From PALSA-188 sp963720075 (GTDB taxonomy: Bacteria; Acidobacteriota; Terriglobia; Terriglobales; Acidobacteriaceae): a stretch of DNA of 64,000 bases. The notes beneath the pieces were generated by a model. It ran no database searches. It saw only the letters and a program-made list of their open reading frames with translations, and was not told the DNA's origin. The position numbers and the translations under genes were made by a program. Within the stretch, counting starts at the first letter, position 1, and each line of letters opens with the position of its first letter. Positions 35,433 to 45,512 of the stretch are shown piece by piece. The stretch spans positions 1,054,001 to 1,118,000 of the forward strand of contig CAVREG010000019.1 in the NCBI GenBank assembly GCA_963720075.1, written 5' to 3'.

Positions 35433-37276
35433 GGCTTCTGCTCGACGTTGGTGAAAATGAATTTGCCGCCGCTGCGGGCCAGCACGTATCTCGCTAAACC
35501 ATTTAGTGCTTTAGGGCTTTCCTTGTCACTCCACAAAAACACTGTGTGCGCTCCGGCCCACTGCGCGGCGAACAACGCTTCGTTTTCAAACACGTGCGGG
35601 GCGTCTGGAAATTTCGATCCATACCACAGATTTCCGCTGGGTTCGCCCAACATTAAAACCGGAATGCCAGTATAGAAATTCAATGTTGAGGCTTGATCGT
35701 AACGACCGTCAATTACGATCAGATCTCCTGGACGATAGTGCTGCTGCACGGCTCTGGCAAGGCGACTGGACGACAAGATCGGAGAAAACGTCGCAAATGC
35801 CGAGTGAACACATATCAAAAGACCGACCATCATCAACGCTAGAATTGCATTTCCGTACACAGGGCGTCTTCGCGCCCTAAAAACCCAGTTCAGGACCGAT
35901 CCCAGCAGTAATGAAATCATTACGCCGATCAGGGGAACGCGGAATGCGCCAAGCGCTTGCGGAGTCAGGTCAAGAAAGTGACCGAGAGAAAGATCGTATT
36001 CTTGCGGATTTTTTTTAAGCAGGTCGGCAAGATCGGTCCCTGGGGCTGGCACTTGCGACGATAGCAGAATCGCAATACCGGCAATGGTGGCGACTATCGC
36101 GATAGCAAGCAACACCGACGATGAAATCCGCCCGGCACGGAGGTCTGGGGGAGATGCGCTCGGATCAGATTCCTTTGCCAGCCATCCGCCGATGAGCAGC
36201 CCAAGTGCGGGAAGCACTGGGATCGTGTAGTACTCCTGGCGAGTCGAAAAACTGAAGAATCCGACGATGATCAGGGCCCAGAGTATGAATAAAAGGTTGG
36301 CTTCTTTGCGAACGTCAAGCTTTGTTCGCACCTCGCGCCACCACGGGATTTCTTTCAGGGCTTGCGGAAGAAAGACTGCCCAGGGTACCAGCCAGACAAT
36401 AACCAAAACCCAGAAAATCAGCAGCGGAACGGTGTCATATCCGGGAGGAACGCGCTTATTCAGATATCGCAAGAATTGTTCGTTGATGAAGTAGAACCAC
36501 AAAAACCCACGCACCGCCCCCTGAGTAGGATTGCGCAGTGCCGCCAGAATGTGCCAGGGCGCAGCAATCACCAGGAAGACAACGGAACTGGAAACCAGCC
36601 GCATTTTCAGCAGATGCCGAAGATTATTTGTCAGAAGAAGAAAAAGCCCGATTGTGGCGAATGGAAACACCAGTCCAATTAAACTTTTCGTCAGGACGCT
36701 CAACGCGCAAGTTGCGGCAAAACCCCAACATGTTAGTAGCGACGGACGCTCTTCGTGCAAGGAGCGAAAGAAAAAATAAAATCCCAGGGTCAACCAGAGG
36801 CCCACGATTAAGTCAGGGATTTGGAACCGCGTGTAAATATAGGGCCCGACCGCGGTTGCCATCACGACTGCGGAATAAAGTCCACCCATCTCGCCATAAG
36901 CTTGCTTGCCGAGCCCATAAGTTGCGAACAGAAGCGCCAGCGCGCCCAGCATAAGCGGCAAGCGGGTGCTCCAGTCGCTAACGCCGAAAATGGTGTAACT
37001 TGCCGCCACGCCCCAATACATGACTGGGGCTTTTTCGAGATAACGGATTCCATCGGTATAAAGGGTGACCCAGTCGTGGCGAAGAACCATTTCCCGGGCG
37101 GCTTCGGCGTGTATCGTGTCAACGTCGTCGAGAAGCGGAGGGGTAAACATTCCAGCGACGTAAATTGCGAGCCAAAGAAGGAAAATCAGCAGCAAAGAAA
37201 CGATTGGGCGGCGCTTGGCGGGCAAGGAATTTGCATAGATCGAGACGCCGGTTATGGACGAAGGGGCCTGACTCAT
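35429..37276 (-). CDS. GT39-type (ArnT-like) lipid-linked sugar transferase
   Basis: This polytopic inner-membrane protein of about 615 residues belongs to the PMT/ArnT superfamily, which uses polyprenyl-phosphate sugars. It has PPLLDDVDTIHAEAAREMVLRHDWVTLYTDGIRYLEKAPVMYWG, the conserved first periplasmic loop with the acidic pair, then at least ten hydrophobic segments and a soluble C-terminal domain. The frame is open for 129 more bases, but that part reads through a GC-rich repeat (ALAREQPAW), so the ATG at 37276 is chosen. It overlaps the GT21 gene by four bases and likely modifies the same glycolipid. Confidence 0.88.
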   Translation of the reverse strand: MSQAPSSITGVSIYANSLPAKRRPIVSLLLIFLLWLAIYVAGMFTPPLLDDVDTIHAEAAREMVLRHDWVTLYTDGIRYLEKAPVMYWGVAASYTIFGVSDWSTRLPLMLGALALLFATYGLGKQAYGEMGGLYSAVVMATAVGPYIYTRFQIPDLIVGLWLTLGFYFFFRSLHEERPSLLTCWGFAATCALSVLTKSLIGLVFPFATIGLFLLLTNNLRHLLKMRLVSSSVVFLVIAAPWHILAALRNPTQGAVRGFLWFYFINEQFLRYLNKRVPPGYDTVPLLIFWVLVIVWLVPWAVFLPQALKEIPWWREVRTKLDVRKEANLLFILWALIIVGFFSFSTRQEYYTIPVLPALGLLIGGWLAKESDPSASPPDLRAGRISSSVLLAIAIVATIAGIAILLSSQVPAPGTDLADLLKKNPQEYDLSLGHFLDLTPQALGAFRVPLIGVMISLLLGSVLNWVFRARRRPVYGNAILALMMVGLLICVHSAFATFSPILSSSRLARAVQQHYRPGDLIVIDGRYDQASTLNFYTGIPVLMLGEPSGNLWYGSKFPDAPHVFENEALFAAQWAGAHTVFLWSDKESPKALNGLARYVLARSGGKFIFTNVEQKP

Positions 37277-37406
37277 GCAGTATTCCGCACCGATTATACG
37301 GGATACGCTAATGAATAAAGCCAGGAGCCGGGGGAGGATTTCCCAGAACCGAGAGACATACATCCAAGCAGGCTGTTCGCGGGCGAGGGCGCCCGCGCCA
37401 CACACC

Positions 37407-39059
37407 CTAGTTGTTTGATCCGCTAGCAGCCTTGGCAGACGAATTCACTTCGATCACTTCTCTGATTTTGCGGGCAAGCGTTTTCAAAGAAAACGGTTTT
37501 TGCAGAAAACCTGTGGATAGATCGATCCCTCCTTGACCCAACACGGTGGCTTCCGCGTAGCCGGAAACAAACAGCACTTTCACATCTGGTCTTATAGAGT
37601 GAAGTTGCTCCGCCAATTTCGCGCCTCCTATTCGCGGCATGACCACGTCGCTAATCATGAGGTGAATCGGCCCTTTGAATTCTGAAGCCAGGTGCAGAGC
37701 ATCCTCCCCGTCCGACGCTTCTAAAATCAGGTATCCATTCAACAGAAGAAATTCCCGTTCCGATTGTCGGACCGCAGGTTCATCTTCGACGAGCAAGATA
37801 GTTTCACAGCCGTGCGGTATAGCTTTCTCTATCCGCGCGACGCGCGGCAATTCGCAATTCTCCGCCGTCACTCTGGGTAAATAGATTTTAAAAGTCGTTC
37901 CCATGCCCGGCTCGCTATAGACCCATACGAAGCCACCGGTTTGCTTGACGATGCCGTATACCGTGGCTAGCCCAAGTCCGGTGCCTTGACTCTCCTCTTT
38001 CGTCGTGTAAAAAGGCTCGAATATATGAGGAAGATGTTGCGGAGCGATGCCCATGCCAGAGTCGGTAACGGTGAGCAGGACATAGTCGCCAGCGGGAACC
38101 ACCGCGTGTTTCTGTACATAGGTCTCGTCGAGCTTGACGGCGATCGTTTCAACAGTGAGTTTGCCTCCGTCTGGCATCGCGTCTCTGGCATTCCCCGCGA
38201 GATTCATCAATACCTGCTCAATCTGAACGGGGTCGGCCTTTACGATTCCAAGACGCGCGCCGGGAAGGAACACAAATTCAATGTCTTCTCCGATCATGCG
38301 CAACAACATTCTGCTGATTTCATCAATCACCGAGTTCAAATCCAAAAGCTGCAAGGTTTGCACTTGCTTGCGTCCGAACACGAGCAATTGCCGTGTGAGA
38401 TCGGCGGCGCGACGGGACGCTCCCATGATTTCCTGCACATTGCGCCGCAGAGGATGCTTCGCACTTAGCGAATCCAGCATCAACTCCGCATAGGAGCTGA
38501 TCACCATCAGCAGATTATTGAAATCGTGGGCAACGCCACCCGCCAGGCGCCCGATAGCGTCCATTTTATGGGCTTGTTGAAGCTGAACCTCTAATCTGCA
38601 TTGCTCGGTAATATCGCGGTCCGTCGAGATGAAGTGGGTGATCTCGCCTGCGCTGTCGAGCAATGGAGTGAGGGTCTTTTGGACTGAAAAGGCTTCGCCA
38701 TTTCGTTTCTGGTTGACTACGTTGCCTCGAAATGTGCCGCCAGAAAAAACTGTCTCCCACATTGCTTCGTAAACTTCGGGAGCCTCGTTCGCGGAGCGTA
38801 GAAATCGGAGAGAATTTCCCAGGGCTTCGCCCTTCGAATATCCGGTAAGAACTTCGAATCCAGGATTCACGTATTCGATAATCCCCACGCGATTCGTGAT
38901 CACGATCGGGTCCGCCGATTGATCAAGGGCCTGCCACAGCTTCCGCATGATGTCGCCGGTTTTCTCCGGGGAAGGCCGTTCGCCGTTGTTATGGCGTCTT
39001 CGGGACATGATCTCGGATTCAGGCGGAATGAGTTCCAAACGCTTCGTGGGACGCATCAC
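37407..39059 (-). CDS. PAS-containing hybrid histidine kinase
   Basis: The 550-residue cytoplasmic protein has a PAS/PAC sensor at about 40-160 (NRVGIIEYVNPGFEVLTGYSKGEALG...HFISTDRDITEQ), then an H box with His178 in RLAGGVAHDFNNLLMVIS. The ATPase domain follows (NLAGNARDAMPDGG, TDSGMGIAPQHL, EESQGTGLGLATVYGIVKQTGG), and a C-terminal receiver (ILLVEDEPAVRQ, MISDVVMPR with the phosphoacceptor Asp, LQKPFSLKTL). No DNA-binding output is attached. The start is a GTG with an ATG as second codon. Its partner and signal are unknown. Confidence 0.92.
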   Translation of the reverse strand: MMRPTKRLELIPPESEIMSRRRHNNGERPSPEKTGDIMRKLWQALDQSADPIVITNRVGIIEYVNPGFEVLTGYSKGEALGNSLRFLRSANEAPEVYEAMWETVFSGGTFRGNVVNQKRNGEAFSVQKTLTPLLDSAGEITHFISTDRDITEQCRLEVQLQQAHKMDAIGRLAGGVAHDFNNLLMVISSYAELMLDSLSAKHPLRRNVQEIMGASRRAADLTRQLLVFGRKQVQTLQLLDLNSVIDEISRMLLRMIGEDIEFVFLPGARLGIVKADPVQIEQVLMNLAGNARDAMPDGGKLTVETIAVKLDETYVQKHAVVPAGDYVLLTVTDSGMGIAPQHLPHIFEPFYTTKEESQGTGLGLATVYGIVKQTGGFVWVYSEPGMGTTFKIYLPRVTAENCELPRVARIEKAIPHGCETILLVEDEPAVRQSEREFLLLNGYLILEASDGEDALHLASEFKGPIHLMISDVVMPRIGGAKLAEQLHSIRPDVKVLFVSGYAEATVLGQGGIDLSTGFLQKPFSLKTLARKIREVIEVNSSAKAASGSNN

Positions 39060-39190
39060 TTAACGCACCTTCTCACAATCCATCGGAACTCAAGTCCATT
39101 GGCATCTAGGAATCGAGGGCGGTTTACACGAGCGGACGGTGGCCAGGAACCAACATGGGAAGAGTTCTGTTTCGGGAACCTGGCGGATGC

Positions 39191-39220
39191 AAAAAAGGCC
39201 GCATCGCGGAGATGCGGCCT
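39191..39220 (-). terminator. Rho-independent terminator after the OmpH/Skp gene
   Basis: On the minus strand AGGCCGCATC pairs with GATGCGGCCT round a short loop and is followed by six Ts. It lies 20 bases after the OmpH-like stop codon and ends the bamA-ompH transcript. Confidence 0.93.
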
Positions 39221-39240
39221 CGAACTTAAGTTCTCGCCAG

Positions 39241-39954
39241 CTATTTTGGAGGCGCGGGCTTGGAGGAAGTCCCTGCTGGCTTTGCCGCGGGTCTGGATCC
39301 CGCGCCTGCTGGCCTGCTGCTGGCGCCAGTTGGCCTTGGCGGAGGCGCAATCCCAGATTGTGCGTTGTAAGCCTCAACCACGGCTCTGGTAATGTCAACT
39401 GATCCGTTTTGCCAGAATACCGGTCCGTTAGGCCATTGACTCGACGTATCCACGATGATACCGAACCCATTTTCCGCCGCGTATTTGCCGATGAGCGGAG
39501 CCATCTTTTGGAGTATCCGTTGCGCAATATCATTCTGCTGGCTCTGGGCATCATCCCGCGCGTCCTGCACCGAACGCTCCAGCGATTTTTGCTTCTGCTC
39601 AATCTGTTTCACCAGGGTTCCGCGGGCGTCATCATTGAGCTTGTCGCCCTGAGCACTCAGCTGTTTTTTCAGGCTTTCAACTTCGTCATTCTGACTCTTC
39701 AATTCGTTCTGTTTCGGTTCCAACTTCTTGCTGAGGACTTGGAAATCGCGTTGACCCTCATTGCTGGCGTAAATTGCCTGCTCGATGTTAATCGTGCCCA
39801 ATTTGGTTCCTGTTCCACCGGCAATCGTGGAGCCGGCCGAACTGGGCGCGGCAGGTAACGCGGCCGCGTCGCCAGCCTGGGCCAGAGCGGACATTGAGAA
39901 CACAATAGTTACGAAAGTAACGGCTGGGAGAAATCGTGCAAGCTTGCTCGTCAT
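39241..39954 (-). CDS. OmpH/Skp-family periplasmic chaperone
   Basis: The 237-residue protein has a signal peptide (FLPAVTFVTIVFSMSALAQA) and the Skp layout: a short beta part (LGTINIEQAIYASNEGQRDFQVL), a long charged helical hairpin (about 80-150, many K, E and Q), and a return strand (GIIVDTSSQWPNGPVFW). An extra tail of 35 residues rich in P, A, S and K follows. Skp carries unfolded outer-membrane proteins across the periplasm to BamA, which is encoded just upstream. A clear terminator follows. Confidence 0.92.
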   Translation of the reverse strand: MTSKLARFLPAVTFVTIVFSMSALAQAGDAAALPAAPSSAGSTIAGGTGTKLGTINIEQAIYASNEGQRDFQVLSKKLEPKQNELKSQNDEVESLKKQLSAQGDKLNDDARGTLVKQIEQKQKSLERSVQDARDDAQSQQNDIAQRILQKMAPLIGKYAAENGFGIIVDTSSQWPNGPVFWQNGSVDITRAVVEAYNAQSGIAPPPRPTGASSRPAGAGSRPAAKPAGTSSKPAPPK

Positions 39955-40144
39955 TGAATGTTTTCTGCTCCTTGGAAAATTGTGCTTGAACCGGCTCAGG
40001 CCGTTTTCAAAAGCGAACGCCTGGAACCGTTAATAGGCAATCATCAAATTTTGGGACGTTCGTCAACCGTTCTGAACTAACCGGGACATTCTAGGCAAAG
40101 ATGACCAGATTATAGGTTCCGCACTCCTCACAGTCAAACGGAGC

Positions 40145-43117
40145 CTAGAATGTCGTCGCAACCGTGAAACGGAACGTCTTGCGCGGCTCTCTTAACTGAT
40201 ACTGGGGCGAATAAGCGTTTTTGGTGAACTGGTAGGTATAGTCTCCCGCGGCCCCCGCTGGAAACATAGCTCTCGTAATCGGAATCGGCGAGTTCACAAT
40301 CGTGTCCAGTCGCACTGGATTGTATGCCCAATAAACGCGAAATGGAGCGTTCACAATGGGTACAAAAACCTGAAGCTCCAGCCCGGTGGACATTCGCGGA
40401 GTCCAATTGGTGTTGGGAGCCACCGTCAAGTATTGCGAAAACGTGGGAATTGAAGAACCCGGTGCACCGGGTAATTGTCCCCCGGTGCAGTTGCCCGCAA
40501 TATCCTGGGACGGACAGCCAAATAAAGTGCTGTTAATTGAAGTCAGTTGTCCCGGATTGATGCGAAGCTCAGATGGCCTGACAATGGGGTCGAACCCTAT
40601 ATCCACAAAAGGCGCTAACGCCACTGGTCCTACAATCGTGATTCTGTATTCCAGATTGCCAACCAAGCTGGTGTCGCCCCCCGGAAAGGTAATCTGATCT
40701 ACCGGCACCTGAATGTTGTAGGTGCCTCGCAATGGATTACTGGGATCCTTCGGGACGGTCGTACCATCTGGATTGCGCAATGCCACAGTTGTCACGCTTG
40801 GCAAGAAAGCCACGGGCGAGACCGTGAGGATATCGAATCCGCGCAAGTCGTTCTCGCCTCCCATGTAAAAACGCTGAAACGGAGGCGGTACCAGGCCGCC
40901 ATATCCGGTCAAAAAAGAGCCTTGGAAATGGTAACCAATTGTGTTGCGCCCGTTTTGCATTGGGATGAAACGTTTGTATGAAAAAACCGGACGAATCGTC
41001 CGAACGGTCCCGCCAAGCCCCGCAATCTCGCTGGCAAAATAGATACTGCTGCCCCTATGAGGGGAAATACCGCTATCCAATGTATTTTTTGTATAACTCG
41101 GTACTACCTTGCTGGTAACAATGCCATTAAGCGCGTTCGGCCCGCTGACGCCGCTGAATGCCAGATAGGAAAAAAGTGACTTGGATGCCGTGGTCAATGC
41201 AACCAGGGATGAAACATCGTACGAATAACTGATGCCCACGCGTTTAAAAGAGCGGTGTAGCGGATAGTTCAAAGAAACGGTGAAACCCTTGCTCGCCTGA
41301 GTGTAATTCTGAAGATTCTGCAAGTAAGCGGACGGTAGCTGTACTTGCTGCCCCGTAAAAAGGGCTTCTTGCTGAGCTTGATCGTAGGTGTATTTGCTGC
41401 CATATACGGTAAAGCCAAGCTGGAGTGGACGATCAAATAAATATGGCTCGGTAAAGCCGAACATTACATTTTTTTCCAAGCTGCCGATATCCGCCGACAC
41501 CGTGAGGGTCTCGCCCAGGCCAAGGAAGTTGTTAGTGCTGTAGCTAAGCCCGACAAAGGTGCCGGAAAGTCCGCTAACGCCGCCCGTCAATCCGATGCTG
41601 TTCTTGCCCTTTTCGTGGACCTTGAGCGTGAGATCAACCGTGCCTTCTTTTTCATCGAGGTGCCGGTCCGTAACGTCGGGGTCGTCAGGCTTAAGCTGAT
41701 CGAAATAACCGAGCTGGTTCAGACGCAAGAGACTCTGTTCCCAAAGCACCTGGTTGTAGACCTGGCCTTCTTCCAGACCGATTTCACGGCGAATAACTTT
41801 GTCGCGAGTGGTAGTGTTCCCGGTGAACTCGATGCGCCGGACGGTGAACTGCTTGCCTTCATCAACATCAATGTCGAAATAGAGCAATTTTTTTGCTTCA
41901 TCCGGCCGCGGTGTGGGGATGGCGGTGAAATTTATGTAGCCATACTGTCCATAGGCTTTGCGAAGATTTTCCAAACCCTTCGCGATCTTACTGCGATCCG
42001 CAATATCGCCGTCTTTAATGGGAAAGAGAGCGCGCAACGCTTTCGCATTATTCAGGGCTTTTATGTTCTTAAATGTGATCCCACCCAGCCGATAGCGCGA
42101 ACCCTCTTCAATTGGGATGGTTAGGTCCACGGCCTTGCCCGGCCCGCCCTGAATGAGAGGTATATGAAATCCCCCGTGGCCGGTATCGTGAATCTGCGTT
42201 TTCGGAGTTTGCACCACTGCCGTGAAATAACCCAGATCCTGGAGCTCTTCACGAACTCGCTCAGTATCTTCATCAAGCTTGGTTGCGTCGTAGGTCTTGG
42301 CGAACAGATTTTCCAAAAATATGGAGTGGGGAATGCCGATCGGCTTGAGATTCTTCATTGCGCTGCGCAGAACACGGCTTTTGACCCGTTTATTGCCTTC
42401 GAAGGTAATTTTGCCAACCTTGACTTTGGGTCCTTCTTTGACCACAAAAGTAAGCCCCACCGCGGCGGGAGGAATCGGGCGAACTTCGGTGCGAACCGTG
42501 GCAAACTGCCTGCCATGTTCCGCAAGCAAATCCTTGATTGTTACCTCAGCCTTTTTTACCTTTGTGGGGTCGTACTGACTTTCTGGAGAAAGTCCGACCT
42601 TGGCCAGCTTGAAGCGATCCAGCACATCACTTTTTGAAACGGAACTCAGCCCCGTGTAGTCTATTTCGCGAATCGTCGGACGCTCCTTCACGTATATGTG
42701 AAGCCGCCAGCCTTTGGGAGTCTGCTCGCGTTCAAAGCGAATGTCTTCGAAATAGCCGGTATTCCAAAGCGCGTTGAAGTCGCGCTCAATCGCCGCCTGA
42801 TCATAAACATCGCCGGGTCGGGTGAAGATTCTGGCCCTGATGCTGTCTCCGGGAATGCGGCGGTTGCCGTGGATAACGATGTCAGTGATTACGTCTTGCT
42901 GGGAAAGTGCTGATGCCGCGAGCATGAGGAAAATTAGTAGAGACCCGCTAATTCGCCAAATAGCGATAGTGCAAGACTTCGAAAATGATGCGGATGGGAA
43001 GACACCACCAAGCCGAATGGAGAAAGAACGCGAGCCGCCCTCAGTCCGGGCAGAATAATCCTGACGAAAGCGGTGAATCGCTAAGACCTCAGATTGCTGG
43101 AGTATGGAAAACCGCAA
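40145..43117 (-). CDS. bamA: BamA outer-membrane assembly factor
   Basis: The protein inserts beta-barrel proteins into the outer membrane. Five POTRA repeats run from about residue 75 to 480 (for example ITDIVIHGNRRIPGDSIRARIFTRPGDVYDQAAIERDFNALWNTGYFEDIRFE and RRIEFTGNTTTRDKVIRREIGLEEGQVYNQVLWEQSLLRLNQLGYF). A 16-strand barrel with the DLRGFD lid motif follows, and the protein ends with Phe. The barrel is longer than in E. coli owing to loop insertions (total up to 990 against about 810). The annotated start is a TTG; the signal peptide (LLIFLMLAASALSQ) lies about 55 residues in, so the true start may be further downstream. Confidence 0.95.
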   Translation of the reverse strand: MRFSILQQSEVLAIHRFRQDYSARTEGGSRSFSIRLGGVFPSASFSKSCTIAIWRISGSLLIFLMLAASALSQQDVITDIVIHGNRRIPGDSIRARIFTRPGDVYDQAAIERDFNALWNTGYFEDIRFEREQTPKGWRLHIYVKERPTIREIDYTGLSSVSKSDVLDRFKLAKVGLSPESQYDPTKVKKAEVTIKDLLAEHGRQFATVRTEVRPIPPAAVGLTFVVKEGPKVKVGKITFEGNKRVKSRVLRSAMKNLKPIGIPHSIFLENLFAKTYDATKLDEDTERVREELQDLGYFTAVVQTPKTQIHDTGHGGFHIPLIQGGPGKAVDLTIPIEEGSRYRLGGITFKNIKALNNAKALRALFPIKDGDIADRSKIAKGLENLRKAYGQYGYINFTAIPTPRPDEAKKLLYFDIDVDEGKQFTVRRIEFTGNTTTRDKVIRREIGLEEGQVYNQVLWEQSLLRLNQLGYFDQLKPDDPDVTDRHLDEKEGTVDLTLKVHEKGKNSIGLTGGVSGLSGTFVGLSYSTNNFLGLGETLTVSADIGSLEKNVMFGFTEPYLFDRPLQLGFTVYGSKYTYDQAQQEALFTGQQVQLPSAYLQNLQNYTQASKGFTVSLNYPLHRSFKRVGISYSYDVSSLVALTTASKSLFSYLAFSGVSGPNALNGIVTSKVVPSYTKNTLDSGISPHRGSSIYFASEIAGLGGTVRTIRPVFSYKRFIPMQNGRNTIGYHFQGSFLTGYGGLVPPPFQRFYMGGENDLRGFDILTVSPVAFLPSVTTVALRNPDGTTVPKDPSNPLRGTYNIQVPVDQITFPGGDTSLVGNLEYRITIVGPVALAPFVDIGFDPIVRPSELRINPGQLTSINSTLFGCPSQDIAGNCTGGQLPGAPGSSIPTFSQYLTVAPNTNWTPRMSTGLELQVFVPIVNAPFRVYWAYNPVRLDTIVNSPIPITRAMFPAGAAGDYTYQFTKNAYSPQYQLREPRKTFRFTVATTF

Positions 43118-43168
43118 TTATACGGTAGAGCAGTGGAGAGCGTCCAAGCTGTGTGTCAAATTTACATC

Positions 43169-45358
43169 TTAAAATGCTGCCTGAAAAAGCTCCACCTCAA
43201 CCAAGACGGAATAAAACGTGGCGGAGTTGCCCAAGTCCGTAAGTTTTTCCGAAGTCAGGACGTTGATGTTCTTGCTATTTGCCGACAGCTTGGCCCAACA
43301 AAGACTTGCGGAAACAACGCCAGGCTGCACCTTGCCATCCACTCTTGCAGTTAATACGATCTCTCCGCGTCGGTTGAAGACTCGCACTTTGTCTCCGCTA
43401 GCGATCTGGCGAGAAGTTGCATCCGCAGAATTAATTTCGAGCAAGCCGAGTTCTTCCATCTTTTCGATCGAAGGAAGATTGGAGAAAGTCGAGTTCAGAA
43501 AGTTGTCGGCTTTCCTAGCCAGCATCTCCAACGGAAAGGTTTTCGCTTCAGGACTGTGCCGAGATTCGGATGGTGGCGTGAACTCCACCACTGGATCCAG
43601 TCCCAGAGATTTCAGCGGTTCGCTGTAGAGTTCCGCCTTGCCGCTTCCGGTTCCGAAATTACCAGAGGCAAATGGCCGGAAAGGCGGTGCGTCGTACTGC
43701 GGCGCTTCGCTGGTCCGGTGCGAGATATCAAGGCCCGGCGTCATTAAACCGTTGTCGAAGTTAAGCCGCACTTGGCCTTCCCTTTCCAATCGCGCTCGAT
43801 CAATCCCTCGAAGCGAAGGATTGCCTGAAGATAATGCTTTATCCATCATCTCATCCACGGTCTCTTTGAAACATGGATCGCCAAATCCCATCCGCAGAGC
43901 TAGTGATCGGAAGGTCTCAACATTCGAACGGCATTCCCCTAGAGGCTCAATAGCCTGATCGGACATTTGCAAATAATAGTGACCATACGAAGTCTGCAAA
44001 TCTTTGTGCTCGAAAAACGTCGTCGCCGGAAGCAGGATGTCGGCATAGTCAGTCGTGTCGGTGAAGAACTGTTCGTGGACTACCGTAAAAAGATCGGGCC
44101 TTCGCAGGCCGCGAATAACTTCGTTGTGATTGGGACAGACTGCGGCGGGATTTGAGTTATAAACAAAAAGAGCTTTGATCGGCGGATCGTTCAGCGAATT
44201 GAGGGCCTTTCCTAATTCAACCATGTTGATTTTGCGGGCTGGCCGCCCAAGAGTGTTGAGCATTAAGTCAGCGCGCTTCAATCCATCCTGATTGAGCCCA
44301 AATGCTCCGCTGGTGGAAAGTTGCAATCCTCCTCCAACTTCTTTCCACGAACCCGTGATGCACGGCAGCATAGTGATCGCGCGGGTCGCCATCCCACCGC
44401 ATTCTGAACGCTGCACTCCATAGTTCACGCGAATTACCGCTGGACGAATCGTGGCATACTCTCGCGCCAGCTTCACGATGTCGGGGGTGGAGATTCCCGT
44501 CCATTGCGAAACGCGCTCCGGCGGATACTCAGCGACTTTCTTGCGCAGCTGCTCGAAGCCGATAGTGTGCCTCGAAACGTAGTCCGCGTCGTAACGATTT
44601 TCTTTGATAATGACATTCATCATTCCGAGTGCGAGCGCGGCGTCGGTTCCTGGATTGATCGGCAAATACCAGTCAGCGCAGGCTGCCGTTCGCGTGCGAT
44701 AAGGATCAATGACCACTAATTTCGCGCCGCGCTGTCTCGCCTCCTCGATGAATGGCCACAAATGAACATTATTCCCATGAATATTCGACGCCCACGCGAT
44801 GATGTACCGAGAGTGCGCGAATTGCTCAGGCTCGGTCCCCACCTGCGTCCCGACGACCGACTTCAATCCCTCTTCGCCGGCGTTCGAACAGATCGTTCGA
44901 TCCAATTGCGCCGCTCCAAGGCGATAGAAAAACCGGCGATCCATGGACGCGCCATTCAACGCCCCAAGTGTGCCGCCGTATGAATAAGGCAAAATCGCTT
45001 CGCTTCCAAACTCGGCCGTTATTTTTTTGAAAGTTTCAGCAATCTCATCGAGAGCTTCGTCCCAAGAAATGCGCTGCCATGCTCGCGTAGGGACAGACGT
45101 CCCCGTCTGTCCAGGCGGAACGAAGCTCCGCAGCGGCGCCGACCCCTTTGGCGCAATTCGCCGCATGGGATAAAGCACGCGATCAGGCGAATACACACGA
45201 TCCAGATACTTGGCGACTTTTGCGCACAAAAATCCGCGCGTCACTGGATGCGCCGGATCACCCTGAATCTTCGTAGCCCGGCCGTCCTCAACGCTTATCA
45301 ATACTCCGCAAGCGTCCGGACAATCGTGCGGGCAGGCGGCATGAACAATCTTCTTCAT
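43169..45358 (-). CDS. Molybdopterin oxidoreductase with one Fe-S cluster
   Basis: The 729-residue protein belongs to the DMSO reductase superfamily, formate-dehydrogenase-like branch. The N-terminal Fe4S4 site uses CPHDCPDAC (Cys9, 13, 17) and Cys45. Molybdopterin-binding blocks are present: ISWDEALDEIAETF, YGGTLGALNG, TICSNAGEEG, VVIDPYRTRTAACADWYLPINPGTDAALALGM. The C-terminal dinucleotide-binding domain includes FLNSTFSNLPSIEKMEE and RQIASGDKVRVFNRRGEIVLTARV. There is no signal peptide and no partner subunit nearby. A dispersed palindromic repeat is inserted in frame at 45086-45112. The substrate is unknown. Confidence 0.92.
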   Translation of the reverse strand: MKKIVHAACPHDCPDACGVLISVEDGRATKIQGDPAHPVTRGFLCAKVAKYLDRVYSPDRVLYPMRRIAPKGSAPLRSFVPPGQTGTSVPTRAWQRISWDEALDEIAETFKKITAEFGSEAILPYSYGGTLGALNGASMDRRFFYRLGAAQLDRTICSNAGEEGLKSVVGTQVGTEPEQFAHSRYIIAWASNIHGNNVHLWPFIEEARQRGAKLVVIDPYRTRTAACADWYLPINPGTDAALALGMMNVIIKENRYDADYVSRHTIGFEQLRKKVAEYPPERVSQWTGISTPDIVKLAREYATIRPAVIRVNYGVQRSECGGMATRAITMLPCITGSWKEVGGGLQLSTSGAFGLNQDGLKRADLMLNTLGRPARKINMVELGKALNSLNDPPIKALFVYNSNPAAVCPNHNEVIRGLRRPDLFTVVHEQFFTDTTDYADILLPATTFFEHKDLQTSYGHYYLQMSDQAIEPLGECRSNVETFRSLALRMGFGDPCFKETVDEMMDKALSSGNPSLRGIDRARLEREGQVRLNFDNGLMTPGLDISHRTSEAPQYDAPPFRPFASGNFGTGSGKAELYSEPLKSLGLDPVVEFTPPSESRHSPEAKTFPLEMLARKADNFLNSTFSNLPSIEKMEELGLLEINSADATSRQIASGDKVRVFNRRGEIVLTARVDGKVQPGVVSASLCWAKLSANSKNINVLTSEKLTDLGNSATFYSVLVEVELFQAAF
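45086..45112 (+). repeat. Dispersed 27-bp palindromic repeat, copy 3, in frame inside a coding region
   Basis: CGTAGGGACAG, ACG, a 4-base loop, CGT and CTGTCC repeat the element found at 9766 and 16150. Here it lies within the molybdopterin oxidoreductase gene, between KGSAPLRSF and AWQRISWDEA, and adds nine codons with neighbouring bases. The reading frame is kept. Confidence 0.8.
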
Positions 45359-45512
45359 GAAAGATGATTATACGGTTCAGTTCTCCCGAGTGGTTCCGCT
45401 TTAACTGAACAGAGAGAAGCAACTTATGGCCCATGGCGCGTAGGATAAACAGCCTATAGGTTTTGCTTTCGGAGCAATGGATTCTTCTGGGATTCTGGGA
45501 CAGCTCTTCAAC

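Noticed and set aside
37277..37405. Upstream extension of the GT39 gene (43 residues)
   Set aside because: It reads through a GC-rich dispersed repeat (ALAREQPAW-type peptide) and precedes the normal first membrane helix.
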